Shown one piece after another: positions 29,504-38,261 of a stretch of DNA of 64,000 nt. The stretch's first letter is position 1. Each line of letters begins with the position of its first letter. Under the pieces are notes generated by a model. It worked only from the letters and a program-made list of their open reading frames with translations. It searched no databases and was not told where the DNA came from. The stretch covers positions 1,609,001 to 1,673,000 of the forward strand of contig NZ_CP085167.1 of the NCBI RefSeq assembly GCF_022788715.1, given 5' to 3'. A program made the position numbers and the translations under genes. The DNA comes from Sulfitobacter sp. DSM 110093 (GTDB lineage: Bacteria; Pseudomonadota; Alphaproteobacteria; Rhodobacterales; Rhodobacteraceae).

Positions 29504-30142
29504 TCAGCCGGGTGTCGGGCCGGGGCCGAAACCAAAGGCCGCAAGGCCATCGAGCACGAATTGAACCGAAAGAGCCGCCAGCAGCATGCCCAGTAAACGG
29601 GTGATGATATTAATGCCGGTCTTGCCCATCGCGCGCTCAAGTGCGCCGCTTACTTGCATGGTCAGCGCCATAACCACCAAGGTAAGTGCGGTGATCACGA
29701 TAATGGTCAGCAACCCTTCGCCGCCCGGTTTTTCACCCGTTAGCAGGATGACAGAGGCGATGGAGCCGGGACCGGCGATCAGTGGGATCGCCATGGGAAA
29801 GACCGATGGATCGTCATGGTCATCCTCATCCGCGCGGTCCTCGCGCCGTTTGGTCCGGCGGTCAAAAAGCATGTCGAGAGCGGTAATGAACAGCAAAATG
29901 CCCCCCGCGACGCGGAAAGCGGGCATTGAGATCCCGATGAAGCCGAGCACCGCTTCGCCGAAGGCAGCGAAAATCAGCAAAATCAACCCGGCTACGCCCA
30001 CTGCGCGCCAAGCGATTTTGCGCCTTTGCGCATTACTCATCCCGCGGGTCAGCGCCAGAAAGACAGGCGCAATGGCGATGGGGTCGACCACAACAAACAT
30101 CGTGACGAGGGCGGTGATCATATAGGCGGTATCGAAGGTCAT
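29504..30142 (-). CDS. MarC-family integral membrane protein
   Basis: The 212-residue MarC/UPF0056 protein has six predicted spans, with the family sequence VVVDPIAIAPVFLALTRGMS near the N-terminus, IPLIAGPGSIASVILL in the fourth span and GINIITRLLGMLLAALSVQF near the end. An acidic cytoplasmic loop (EDRADEDDHDD) is present. Function unknown; the old antibiotic-resistance link for MarC has not held up. The start is the ATG giving MTFDTAYMITALV. Confidence 0.9.
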   Translation of the reverse strand: MTFDTAYMITALVTMFVVVDPIAIAPVFLALTRGMSNAQRRKIAWRAVGVAGLILLIFAAFGEAVLGFIGISMPAFRVAGGILLFITALDMLFDRRTKRREDRADEDDHDDPSVFPMAIPLIAGPGSIASVILLTGEKPGGEGLLTIIVITALTLVVMALTMQVSGALERAMGKTGINIITRLLGMLLAALSVQFVLDGLAAFGFGPGPTPG

Positions 30143-30234
30143 CGGTATTCCTTGGCGCGGTGCAGTCTTGTCAGAATGCACGAGGGCCGCCCTATAGGCG
30201 ACCCCCGCGTTGTATTAATATGATAGGCTCAAGA

Positions 30235-32100
30235 TCAGGCCGTGGCCTTCTCCAGCTTTTCCTGCGCGCCCATCCAAAGAGTTTCGGCGCGGTGCAGCGC
30301 CTCCATCACTTCGGCGTATTTCTTGTTCCAGACCTCAAGCTCGCCGGTTTTTGCGTCTTCATAGAGCGCGGGATCGGCCAGTTTCTTGGCTAGTTTGTCG
30401 CGCATCTCGTTGATCTTTTCCATCCGCGCCTCGGCCTTGCGCACCTCACTGCGCAGCGCCAGCACCTCATCGCGGCTGGCGCGTTTGGGTTTGGGGGCTT
30501 CCTTGGGCTGCTTTGACGGGTTCTTGCTGACCGGTTTTTCGGGCGTCAGCAGCATCTTGCGATAGGCCTCGAGGTCGTCCTCATAGGGTTTGACCGTGCC
30601 GTTCGACACCAACCACAAGCGGTCTGCGACCATCGACAGCAGGTGCATATCGTGGCTGACAAGGATCACCGCACCAGAATACCGCGTCAGCGCTTCAACC
30701 AACGCTTCGCGGGATTCGATATCAAGGTGGTTGGTCGGCTCATCGAGGATCAGCAGATGCGGCGCGTGCAGAGTGGCCAGCAGCAACGACAGACGTGCCT
30801 TTTGCCCGCCAGACAGACGTCCAACTTCGGTTTCAGCCTGATCCGGGCCAAGGCCAAAGCCAGCCAATTGCGCCCGCAGCTTCGATTGCAGCACGCCGGG
30901 GCGTGCGGAAATCATGTGTTGCAGGGGCGTTTCTTCGACAATCAATTCATCAACCTGATGCTGGGCAAAAAAGCCCACACGCAGCTTGGAGGAGTTAATC
31001 TGCTTGCCCGCCATCAACGGCAATCGGTCTGAAAGCAGTTTGGCCAGTGTTGATTTACCCTGACCGTTCTTACCCAGCAGGGCGATGCGGTCGTCTTGGT
31101 CGATACGCAGGTTCAGCCGCGTCAGCACCGGGCTGTCATCGCTATAGCCGACCGAACCGTTCTCAATATTGATGATCGGCGGCGACAGTTCTTCGGGTTC
31201 AGGGAAGGTGAAGACCTTGCGCGCCACATCCTCGGGCGCGGTGATCATATCCATCTTCTCGATCATCTTCAGACGCGATTGCGCCTGTTTCGCCTTGGAT
31301 GCCTTGGCCTTAAAGCGGTCCACAAAACTTTGCATGTGATCGCGGCGGGCCTGCTGTTTCTTGGCCATCGCCGCCTGCAACGCACGTTTCTCGGCGCGCT
31401 GGCGGGCGAATTGGTCGTAAGGGCCCTGATAATATGTCAGCTTGCGGTCTTCGAGGTGCAAGATACCGCCCACGGCGCGGTTCAAAAGCCCCCGGTCGTG
31501 GCTGATGATCAACACGGTGTGGGGGTATTTAGCCAGATAGCTTTCCAGCCAAAGCGCACCCTCAAGGTCGAGATAGTTGGTCGGTTCATCCAAGAGCAGC
31601 AGATCGGGCTGTGCAAACAGCACCGCCGCCAGCGCCACACGCATCCGCCAACCGCCCGAAAAGGCAGAGCAGGGCATCTGCTGCTCTTCGTCGTCAAAGC
31701 CTAGACCTTTGAGGATCGACGCGGCGCGCCCTTCGGCGGACCATGCGTCGATATCGGCCAAACGGGTCTGGATGTCTGCGATGCGGGTCGGATCCTCGGC
31801 GGTTTCAGCCTCCAACATCAACCGGGCGCGTTCCACATCGGCGGCCAGCACCGTGTCGATCAGCGATGTCTCGGAGGAGGGCACCTCTTGCGCGACGCCG
31901 CCGATCTTGGCGCGGGACGGCAGAGAGAAGTCACCGCTATCAAGCGACAGCTCGCCACGGATGATCTTGAACAGCGTGGTTTTGCCCGCGCCATTGCGCC
32001 CGACGATGCCCACCTTGTGGCCCTCGGGGATCACGGCGGAGGCTTCCTCAAACAGAGGGCGGCCTTCGACGGAGTAGTTGATTTCTGAAATGCGTAACAT
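30235..32100 (-). CDS. ABC-F family ATPase (ribosome-associated type)
   Basis: The 621-residue protein carries two ABC cassettes without membrane spans. Cassette 1 has [24 protein letters not shown] and [19 protein letters not shown]. Cassette 2 has [25 protein letters not shown] and [18 protein letters not shown]. The linker between them contains the P-site tRNA interaction motif region with many basic residues. A basic segment and C-terminal coiled coil (residues about 525-615) resemble YheS/Uup proteins, which act on ribosomes. No resistance role is implied. Confidence 0.93.
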   Translation of the reverse strand: MLRISEINYSVEGRPLFEEASAVIPEGHKVGIVGRNGAGKTTLFKIIRGELSLDSGDFSLPSRAKIGGVAQEVPSSETSLIDTVLAADVERARLMLEAETAEDPTRIADIQTRLADIDAWSAEGRAASILKGLGFDDEEQQMPCSAFSGGWRMRVALAAVLFAQPDLLLLDEPTNYLDLEGALWLESYLAKYPHTVLIISHDRGLLNRAVGGILHLEDRKLTYYQGPYDQFARQRAEKRALQAAMAKKQQARRDHMQSFVDRFKAKASKAKQAQSRLKMIEKMDMITAPEDVARKVFTFPEPEELSPPIINIENGSVGYSDDSPVLTRLNLRIDQDDRIALLGKNGQGKSTLAKLLSDRLPLMAGKQINSSKLRVGFFAQHQVDELIVEETPLQHMISARPGVLQSKLRAQLAGFGLGPDQAETEVGRLSGGQKARLSLLLATLHAPHLLILDEPTNHLDIESREALVEALTRYSGAVILVSHDMHLLSMVADRLWLVSNGTVKPYEDDLEAYRKMLLTPEKPVSKNPSKQPKEAPKPKRASRDEVLALRSEVRKAEARMEKINEMRDKLAKKLADPALYEDAKTGELEVWNKKYAEVMEALHRAETLWMGAQEKLEKATA

Positions 32101-32206
32101 GCACGCCGTTTGGAGCAAGCCGGGCCGAAGGTCAATCACGGCTTTTCATGTGTCAGACCCCATGCTAGGGAGCGCGCAAATCAACACCCGCTATGGAGTA
32201 CAGCCA

Positions 32207-32629
32207 ATGGCCCTCGAACGCACTTTCTCGATCATCAAGCCCGACGCAACCCGCCGCAACCTGACCGGCGCCATCGTCAAAAAATTTGAAGACGCTGGCC
32301 TGCGCGTTGTCGCACAAAAGCGCATCCACTTGACAAAAGCGCAGGCGGGCGAGTTCTACAAGGTGCACGCTGAGCGTCCTTTCTACGACGAACTGTGCGA
32401 GTTCATGGCATCCGCGCCGATCGTTGCTCAGGTTCTCGAAGGTGAAAACGCCATCGCGAAAAACCGCGAAGTCATGGGCGCAACCAACCCTGCTGACGCA
32501 GAAGCAGGCACTATCCGCGCAGAATTCGCTGAAAGCGTTGGCGAAAACTCCGTTCACGGTTCCGACGCACCGGAAACCGCAGCGGTTGAAATCGCATACT
32601 TCTTCTCCGGTCTTGAACTGGTCGGCTAA
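32207..32629 (+). CDS. ndk: Nucleoside diphosphate kinase
   Basis: The ATG giving [18 protein letters not shown] yields 140 residues, the usual size. The phosphorylated catalytic His is His117 in [11 protein letters not shown]. It balances nucleoside triphosphates by ping-pong phosphate transfer. It is divergent from the ABC-F gene, and an intrinsic terminator follows about 30 bases after the stop. Confidence 0.97.
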   Translation: MALERTFSIIKPDATRRNLTGAIVKKFEDAGLRVVAQKRIHLTKAQAGEFYKVHAERPFYDELCEFMASAPIVAQVLEGENAIAKNREVMGATNPADAEAGTIRAEFAESVGENSVHGSDAPETAAVEIAYFFSGLELVG

Positions 32630-32657
32630 GCCGCCGTTCTTCGGACAGAGTTTGAGA

Positions 32658-32682
32658 GGGTCGCTTTCGGGCGGCCCTTTTT
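32658..32682 (+). terminator. Intrinsic terminator of ndk
   Basis: A 7-bp stem (GGGTCGC with GCGGCCC, one G-U pair), a six-base loop and TTTTT follow ndk. It lies between convergent ndk and the DUF4112 gene. Confidence 0.85.
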
Positions 32683-32694
32683 ACGTTTGAGGGA

Positions 32695-33117
32695 TCAATT
32701 GTTGAGGGTAGGATGATGCGAAGACATACGCCCTTCGATATCACCCATCGGCGGGGCTTTGGCAGCTTTCTCTCGCAAGTGCCGCTCAAGCAGGTCAACA
32801 TTGCGCAGCTTCGACTTCCAGCCGATGTCGAACAGATCACCCACCAGTGGTACTGAACCGATCACATAGTCGATGCCCGTATTTACCAGCATCTTGGCCA
32901 AAACGCCTTTTGGCGCGCCCATGCGATGCGATTCCTTTAGGATATACGCCGAGGGCAACAGCGCCAGCGTATCGCCAACCACAGGCACAAAGCCTAAGAT
33001 CGAATCCCACCCCATGCGCACGCCAACCACTGGCAGTTTGAATGCGCTGTCCATGCTCACCGCCAAACGGCGCAGGCGGGCGAGGTCGGCTTCGTGAGAA
33101 GGGGCGTGGGGTTCCAT
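32695..33117 (-). CDS. DUF4112-family membrane protein
   Basis: The 140-residue protein has the DUF4112 signature: RMGWDSILGFVPVVGDTLAL followed by a second repeat GIDYVIGSVPLVGDLFDIGW. Both G-x-V-P-x-V-G-D turns occur in hydrophobic segments, suggesting two membrane hairpins. The cytoplasmic C-terminal segment is basic (KSKLRNVDLLERHLREKAAK). Function unknown. Confidence 0.87.
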   Translation of the reverse strand: MEPHAPSHEADLARLRRLAVSMDSAFKLPVVGVRMGWDSILGFVPVVGDTLALLPSAYILKESHRMGAPKGVLAKMLVNTGIDYVIGSVPLVGDLFDIGWKSKLRNVDLLERHLREKAAKAPPMGDIEGRMSSHHPTLNN

Positions 33118-33215
33118 GGGTGTCCTTGCGTGCTTAGCTATATAGCGTCAACGCTGGTTTGCACATCAAAGTTCCCCCAATGCACCGACCCCTATCCGGC
33201 ACATCACGGCCTTAT

Positions 33216-33338
33216 TCAAAGGCTGGCGTAATCGGTGATGAGAGGGATCGGGCGCCGAGGGGGCTGAGCCGAGGTGCCTTTCGGCGTCTGCTCAGGCTTT
33301 GGTTTTTGCGGTTGCGGCGTTCTGTCAAGTCGGGCCAT
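33216..33338 (-). CDS. Candidate small proline-rich protein (40 aa)
   Basis: An ORF of 40 codons has an excellent ribosome site (AAAGGAG, seven bases before ATG). It begins MARLDRTPQPQKPKPEQTPK and ends with PIPLITDYASL: a Pro/Lys/Gln-rich basic stretch followed by a short hydrophobic end. It fills most of an otherwise empty 360-base gap, 98 bases upstream of the DUF4112 gene on the same strand. Evidence is the ribosome site and the biased composition only; no family recognised. A longer overlapping frame on the same strand lacks a ribosome site. Confidence 0.5.
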   Translation of the reverse strand: MARLDRTPQPQKPKPEQTPKGTSAQPPRRPIPLITDYASL

Positions 33339-33483
33339 CGGGTAGCTCCTTTGCTGCTCGCTGGGGTTTTGATGTCTCTGCCCCTGCAACCAGCTTGGGC
33401 GCGGTTAAGGTCCAAAAAAGGGCTGGATTGTGCCCAGAAAGCGGCTTTTGTTGCGATTATGCGACGGAAATCGCTGCTTTCCC

Positions 33484-34398
33484 CTATGAGGTGAGGGCGA
33501 AATGCGCCTCAGCCCGCAAGGCGCCCTGCGGGGCAACGCGGCTCCGGCCTGTCAGATCAACCAGATGCGCCAGCACGTTTCGCGTGGCAGCCCCCAAAAG
33601 CGCGGCGGGGGTCTCGGTATAGATCACGCGGGCGAGGTCCTCAGCCGTGGCAGGCCCGGCGGTCAGCGCCTCAAGGATCGACGCCTCGCGCGCGCGGCGG
33701 TGCGCCAGCAACCAGTCGAGCCGCGCGTTGGGATCGCGGACAGGCGCGCCGTGGCCGGGGTAGAACACCCGCCACTGACGGGCTGCCAGCTTTTCGCAAG
33801 AGGCCATGAAATCAGTCAAATCTCCGTCTGGAGGGGAGACCAGCGAGGTGGCCCAGCCCATAATGTGATCCGCCGTCAGACAGGCATCCCCCCACGCAAG
33901 ACAAAGGTGATTGCCGATATGGCCCGGCGTGTGCAGCGCTTGCAGCGCCCAGCCGTCCGCCCTCAGTACGTCACCGTCGGCCAAAAGGTGATCGGGGATA
34001 AACCCGCGATCCACACCTTCACCACCGCCCATCAGCCCCGCCTCGGCCAATCCCTGCATCACTGGGGACCGGCCCGCTGTGGCGTCGCCGAAGGCCCAGA
34101 CCTCGGCCCCGGTCCGCGCGGCCAAAGGACGCGCGAGGGGGGAGTGATCCAGATGCGTATGGGTCACAATGATATGGCTGATCCGCTGCCCCGGCTCTAT
34201 CGCGGCGAGGATCGCTTCAAGATGCGCGGGGCTATCTGGGCCGGGATCGATAACGGCGATGTCTGTGCTGCCCAACAGATAGGTATTGGTACCGCGATAG
34301 GTCATCGGCGAAGGGTTGGGCGCCACGATACGGCGCAGCCCGGGCTCCAAGGTTTCGGCAAGGCCAATCTCGGGGTCGAAGTTGTCGGGCGGCAGCAT
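33484..34398 (-). CDS. MBL-fold metallo-hydrolase (LACTB2/glyoxalase II-like)
   Basis: The 304-residue protein has the metallo-beta-lactamase zinc motif HTHLDHSPLARPL (HxHxDH), followed by HTPGHIGNHLCLA and ADHIMGWATSLVSPPDGD with later ligands. The last 80 residues form the winged-helix tail seen in LACTB2-like enzymes (ARLDWLLAHRRAREASILEAL). Such enzymes hydrolyse RNA or small thioesters; the substrate cannot be settled. It is divergent, by 44 bases, from a sensor kinase gene. Confidence 0.9.
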   Translation of the reverse strand: MLPPDNFDPEIGLAETLEPGLRRIVAPNPSPMTYRGTNTYLLGSTDIAVIDPGPDSPAHLEAILAAIEPGQRISHIIVTHTHLDHSPLARPLAARTGAEVWAFGDATAGRSPVMQGLAEAGLMGGGEGVDRGFIPDHLLADGDVLRADGWALQALHTPGHIGNHLCLAWGDACLTADHIMGWATSLVSPPDGDLTDFMASCEKLAARQWRVFYPGHGAPVRDPNARLDWLLAHRRAREASILEALTAGPATAEDLARVIYTETPAALLGAATRNVLAHLVDLTGRSRVAPQGALRAEAHFALTS

Positions 34399-34442
34399 GG
34401 TTTCACCTTTCGCAGGGGCAGGGGGCTGGCTAAGGTCTAGCT

Positions 34443-35765
34443 ATGAATTTTGCTTGGCTCAAACGATATGTGCCGCGCGGCATCTACGGACGCGCCGCGT
34501 TGATCCTGCTGTTACCAGTGGTGTTTTTGCAATTGGTCGTCGTGGTGATCTTTGCTCAGCGGCATTTCGAAGGCGTCACCGGCCAGATGACCGACACGGT
34601 TCTGCGTGAATTGGAACTGGTGATGCTGGCCGTTGGCACTGCGCCCGACGCGCAATCCGTTCCGATGGCGGTTGAGGCGCGGGCAGGGCCGCTTGATTTC
34701 GTGGTGACCCCCGCCAATCGCCCGCTTCCCGAAGCCGACAAGATGCTGTGGTACGATTATTCCGGCCGGGTGCTGATTCCGCGACTGAGAAGCAAGATGG
34801 ACGGGATTGAGGCAGTGGACCTCAGCGATGATGATTTTGTCATCCTCTATATCGAAAGCGTCCACGGCCCCCTGCGCATCCAATTTGAGCGGCGGCGAAT
34901 CTCGGCATCCAATCCGCATCAGCTTTTCGTATATACTGTGTTCTTCGGTGTGCTTTTGAGCGTGATTGCTTCGATCTATCTGCGTAATCAATTGCGCCCG
35001 ATCAAACGCTTGGCCCGTGCAGCCGAAGCCTTTGGCCGAGGGCGGCATGAGCCCTATACCCCCACCGGCGCGGTTGAAGTACGCGCGGCGGGGAATGCTT
35101 TTGTTGACATGCGCGCCCGGATCGAGCGGCAGATTGAACAGCGCACATTGATGCTTTCGGGGGTGAGCCACGATCTGCGCACGCCGCTTACCCGGATGCG
35201 GCTTGGCCTGTCGATGATCGACGAAGACGACGCCACACCACTCTTGGCTGATGTGGACGACATGCAGCGGATGCTGGATGAATTTTTGAACTTCGCCAAA
35301 GGCGCCGCCGAGGGCGAGCCGGAGAAGGTGGAGCCGCATGGGTTTGTCCGGACAATCGTCGAGGACGCGCAGCGCGGGGGGCGCAGGGTGACGCTGCTGC
35401 CACCCGAGGGCAGCGGCGAGGGCGTGGTGAAACTGCGCAAAATGGCGATGCGGCGTGCGGTCGATAACCTGATTTCTAATGCCGTGCGCTATGGCACTCA
35501 GGCCGAAGTTTCCGTCATGCTGAGCGATCGCACCCTGCGCATCCGCGTCGAAGACGATGGCCCCGGCATCCCAGAAGAACGCCGAGACGAGGCAACGCGG
35601 CCTTTCTCGCGGCTTGATCCCGCACGCAATCAAGATAAAGGCGGCGGCGTGGGGCTTGGCCTTGCGATTGCCACCGACATTGCACGTGCCCATGGTGGGG
35701 TGCTGCGGCTGGGAGAATCAGACCAACTTGGTGGGCTGCGCGCGGATATCGTCATCGCGCGGTGA
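34443..35765 (+). CDS. EnvZ-like sensor histidine kinase (orphan in this window)
   Basis: The 440-residue kinase has membrane span 1 at about residues 18-38, a periplasmic domain of about 120 residues, span 2 near 162-180 (LFVYTVFFGVLLSVIASIYL), a HAMP segment with LRPIKRLARAAEAFGRG, the phospho-accepting His in LSGVSHDLRTPLTRMRLGLS, the N-box DNLISNAVRYG, and G boxes DDGPGIPEERR and GGGVGLGLAI. The layout matches EnvZ. No response-regulator gene adjoins it: the neighbours are a metallo-hydrolase and a thioesterase, so its partner is encoded elsewhere. Confidence 0.92.
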   Translation: MNFAWLKRYVPRGIYGRAALILLLPVVFLQLVVVVIFAQRHFEGVTGQMTDTVLRELELVMLAVGTAPDAQSVPMAVEARAGPLDFVVTPANRPLPEADKMLWYDYSGRVLIPRLRSKMDGIEAVDLSDDDFVILYIESVHGPLRIQFERRRISASNPHQLFVYTVFFGVLLSVIASIYLRNQLRPIKRLARAAEAFGRGRHEPYTPTGAVEVRAAGNAFVDMRARIERQIEQRTLMLSGVSHDLRTPLTRMRLGLSMIDEDDATPLLADVDDMQRMLDEFLNFAKGAAEGEPEKVEPHGFVRTIVEDAQRGGRRVTLLPPEGSGEGVVKLRKMAMRRAVDNLISNAVRYGTQAEVSVMLSDRTLRIRVEDDGPGIPEERRDEATRPFSRLDPARNQDKGGGVGLGLAIATDIARAHGGVLRLGESDQLGGLRADIVIAR

Positions 35766-35835
35766 CCCGGCGGCATGATTGTGTGGCTGGATATCCTTTG
35801 CCACAATACGCCAAACCCTGAGACGGAGCGCGCCC

Positions 35836-36285
35836 ATGACCCCCTATGACATGATCAAATCCCACCTCGACACGGCCGTACCTTTTGCCGCACATGTGGG
35901 GGTGAAACTGCTGGAAATCGGCGACGGCACCGCCAGTGCCGAATTGGTCCAGCGGCACGAGACGTCTAACCACATCGGCACGCAACACGCAGGGGCGATG
36001 TTCACCCTGGGAGAGGCGGCCTCAGGCGCTGCTATGGCAGGGGCGATTGCGCCCGTAATCATGGACATGCGCCCCGTCGCGGCGATGGGGCAGATTACCT
36101 TTAAGCGTATTGCCGAGGGCACGCTGACCGCCCATGCCAAAACTTCGCTGCCCGGTACCGACCTTCTGGCGGCGTTACAAGAAGCGGGTAAAGTGGCCTT
36201 CGACGTGACGGTCGATATCCGCAATGAAGCTGGCGCAACCGTGGTTGAAATGACGATGAATTGGCATGTCAGCGCAAAACGCTGA
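35836..36285 (+). CDS. Hotdog-fold thioesterase (DUF4442/PaaI-like)
   Basis: The 149-residue protein has a hotdog fold: HIGTQHAGAMFTLGEAASGA supplies the central helix with the Glu expected for catalysis, then FKRIAEGTLTAHAKT. It probably hydrolyses an acyl-CoA. The start is the ATG giving MTPYDMIKSHLDTAV. The coding 3' end (ATGTCAGCGCAAAACGCT) is repeated almost exactly 30 bases later, beyond the stop codon and just before the tRNA gene. Confidence 0.85.
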   Translation: MTPYDMIKSHLDTAVPFAAHVGVKLLEIGDGTASAELVQRHETSNHIGTQHAGAMFTLGEAASGAAMAGAIAPVIMDMRPVAAMGQITFKRIAEGTLTAHAKTSLPGTDLLAALQEAGKVAFDVTVDIRNEAGATVVEMTMNWHVSAKR

Positions 36286-36313
36286 ACGGACCAATATGTC
36301 AGCGCGAAACGCT
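36266..36313 (+). repeat. Tandem 18-bp duplication across a stop codon
   Basis: 36266-36283 and 36296-36313 match at 17 of 18 bases. The first copy is the end of the thioesterase gene and the second is noncoding, in the same frame (30-base period). It looks like a local duplication that the stop codon later separated, or an older, longer C-terminus. Confidence 0.75.
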
Positions 36314-36337
36314 TAGTTCGGTGTGTTGAGGCGGTAA

Positions 36338-36414
36338 TGGTAGGCCCGGCAGGACTTGAACCCGCAACCAAAGCGTTATGAGCGCTCTGCTCTAACCAAT
36401 TGAGCTACAGGCCC
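36338..36414 (-). tRNA. tRNA with CAU anticodon, probably tRNA-Ile2
   Basis: The minus strand folds as a 77-nt cloverleaf with encoded CCA: acceptor GGGCCTG, D arm GCTC/GAGC, anticodon stem GAGCG/CGCTT with loop CTCATAA, and T arm GCGGG-TTCAAGT-CCTGC. CAU could mean elongator Met, or Ile2 after TilS converts C34 to lysidine. The variable region TGGTT and the T stem resemble E. coli ileX rather than tRNA-Met, which favours Ile2. The first acceptor pair is G-U. Initiator features (the G-C triplet below the anticodon) are absent. Confidence 0.93.
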
Positions 36415-36535
36415 GCCATGGCGTTTGGGTATGACGCCGCAGCCGGGGCGTCAAGACATTAGCTGCACCAAATGATTGCAGTGACCCGCACAATACTCTA
36501 ACTCCGCGCGCAAGGGAAAATGCGCGCCGGGGGCC

Positions 36536-37588
36536 ATGACCATGACAAAATCCGACAACGGAATCACCTATGCCGAAGCAGGCGTGGATATTGACGCAGG
36601 CAACGCGCTTGTAGAGCGGATCAAACCGGCGGCGAAATCCACCGCTCGGCCCGGCGTTATGTCTGGCCTTGGCGGCTTTGGCGCGCTGTTCGATCTGAAG
36701 GGCGCAGGTTTCACCGATCCGGTGCTGGTTGCCGCGACGGACGGCGTAGGCACCAAGCTGCGCATTGCCATCGACACCGGCAATGTCGACAGCATCGGCA
36801 TTGATCTGGTCGCTATGTGCGTCAACGATTTGGTCTGCCAAGGCGCCGAGCCGCTCTTCTTTCTCGATTATTTCGCGACCGGTAAACTGGAACTCGACAG
36901 CGCCGCGCGGATCATTGAGGGCATCGCTAAGGGCTGCGCCGATTCCGGTTGCGCCTTGATCGGTGGTGAGACTGCTGAAATGCCGGGCATGTATCACGCG
37001 GGCGATTTTGACCTCGCCGGTTTTTCCGTCGGCGCGATGGAGCGCGGGACGGAACTGCCGCGCGATGTGAAAGAGGGCGACGTGCTCTTGGGCCTGCCCA
37101 GCGACGGTGTGCATTCCAATGGCTATAGCCTAGTGCGCAAGATCGTTGAGCGCAGCGGTTTGGGTTGGGGCGACGATTGCCCATGGGGCGAAGGTGATCT
37201 GGGCAGTGCGCTGCTGACACCCACACGGCTTTACGTCAAAGGCGCCGTTGCGGCCCTGCGCGCCGATGCCGTGTCGGCGCTGGCTCATATCACCGGCGGT
37301 GGCCTGACCGAGAACCTGCCGCGTGTGCTGCCCGTTGGGTTGGCGGCCGAGATTGACCTCAACGCATGGGACCTGCCGCCGGTCTTCAAATGGCTTGCCG
37401 CCGAAGGGGGCATGGCCGAGACCGAGATGCTCAAGACCTTCAACGCTGGCATTGGCATGGTTGCCGTCATCTCTGCCGACAAGGTCGAGGCCGCCAAGGC
37501 CGCCTTTGCCGAGGATGGCCACGCCGCCGTCGAAATCGGGCGTATCACCACCGGCAATGGCGTCACCTATTCCGGCGCGCTGCTTTGA
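36536..37588 (+). CDS. purM: Phosphoribosylformylglycinamidine cyclo-ligase (AIR synthetase)
   Basis: The 350-residue enzyme closes the imidazole ring in purine synthesis using ATP. Seen: [20 protein letters not shown], the ATP/FGAM-binding [38 protein letters not shown] and [11 protein letters not shown]. An ATG two codons downstream could be the actual start. It is coupled to purN by overlapping stop and start. Confidence 0.96.
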   Translation: MTMTKSDNGITYAEAGVDIDAGNALVERIKPAAKSTARPGVMSGLGGFGALFDLKGAGFTDPVLVAATDGVGTKLRIAIDTGNVDSIGIDLVAMCVNDLVCQGAEPLFFLDYFATGKLELDSAARIIEGIAKGCADSGCALIGGETAEMPGMYHAGDFDLAGFSVGAMERGTELPRDVKEGDVLLGLPSDGVHSNGYSLVRKIVERSGLGWGDDCPWGEGDLGSALLTPTRLYVKGAVAALRADAVSALAHITGGGLTENLPRVLPVGLAAEIDLNAWDLPPVFKWLAAEGGMAETEMLKTFNAGIGMVAVISADKVEAAKAAFAEDGHAAVEIGRITTGNGVTYSGALL

Positions 37589-38181
37589 CCAAGCGGGTTG
37601 CGATTTTCGTCTCGGGCGGCGGCTCCAACATGCGGGCGCTGGTCGAGGATATGACTGGCGACCATGCGGGCCGCCCCTGTCTGGTGCTGTCCAACAACGC
37701 AGACGCGGGCGGAATCGCTTGGGCGCAGGGGCAGGGGATCGCGACCGAAGTGGTCGACCACCGCCCCTTCGGCAAGGATCGTCCGGCGTTTGAGGCGGCG
37801 CTTACCGCCGCGCTTGAAGCCCATGCGCCCGACATCATTTGCCTTGCCGGTTTCATGCGCAAACTGACCGAAGGGTTTACGGACGCTTGGGCCGGGCGAA
37901 TGATCAACATCCACCCTTCCTTGCTGCCGAAATACCGCGGGCTGCACACCCATGCCCGCGCGTTGGAAGCAGGCGATACCGAACATGGCTGCACCGTTCA
38001 TGAGGTGACTGCCGCATTGGATGACGGCCCGATCCTTGGCCAAGCGCGCATTCCGGTTCTGCCGGGCGACACGGCCGAGACGTTGTCCGAGCGGGTGCTG
38101 GTTCAGGAACATCTGCTTTATCCAGCAGTTTTGCGCCGTTTTGCGGCAGGTGAGCGGCAACCGGTGATGCTCAAGGGCTGA
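37585..38181 (+). CDS. purN: Phosphoribosylglycinamide formyltransferase
   Basis: The most plausible start is a TTG that overlaps the purM stop (TTGA), giving 198 residues beginning (M)[19 protein letters not shown]. Formyl-THF binding and catalysis: [20 protein letters not shown] carries the Asn and His, and [16 protein letters not shown] the catalytic Asp. It formylates GAR. There is no internal ATG before the conserved GGGSN loop, so a non-ATG start with coupling is likely. Confidence 0.95.
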   Translation: MTKRVAIFVSGGGSNMRALVEDMTGDHAGRPCLVLSNNADAGGIAWAQGQGIATEVVDHRPFGKDRPAFEAALTAALEAHAPDIICLAGFMRKLTEGFTDAWAGRMINIHPSLLPKYRGLHTHARALEAGDTEHGCTVHEVTAALDDGPILGQARIPVLPGDTAETLSERVLVQEHLLYPAVLRRFAAGERQPVMLKG

Positions 38182-38261
38182 CGCTGGTCAAACCTGCGCA
38201 CGTGATGTACCTCTTGGGCTAAAGCCCGATGACCGGGCATGCAACTTGTCAAAGAGCATTT

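Noticed and set aside
34512..35693. 393-codon minus-strand frame opposite the sensor kinase
   Set aside because: Shadow frame; the kinase H, N and G boxes are clear on the plus strand.
36338..36414. Integration site or genomic island boundary at the tRNA gene
   Set aside because: No integrase, no duplicated tRNA 3' end, and both flanks are core metabolic genes.
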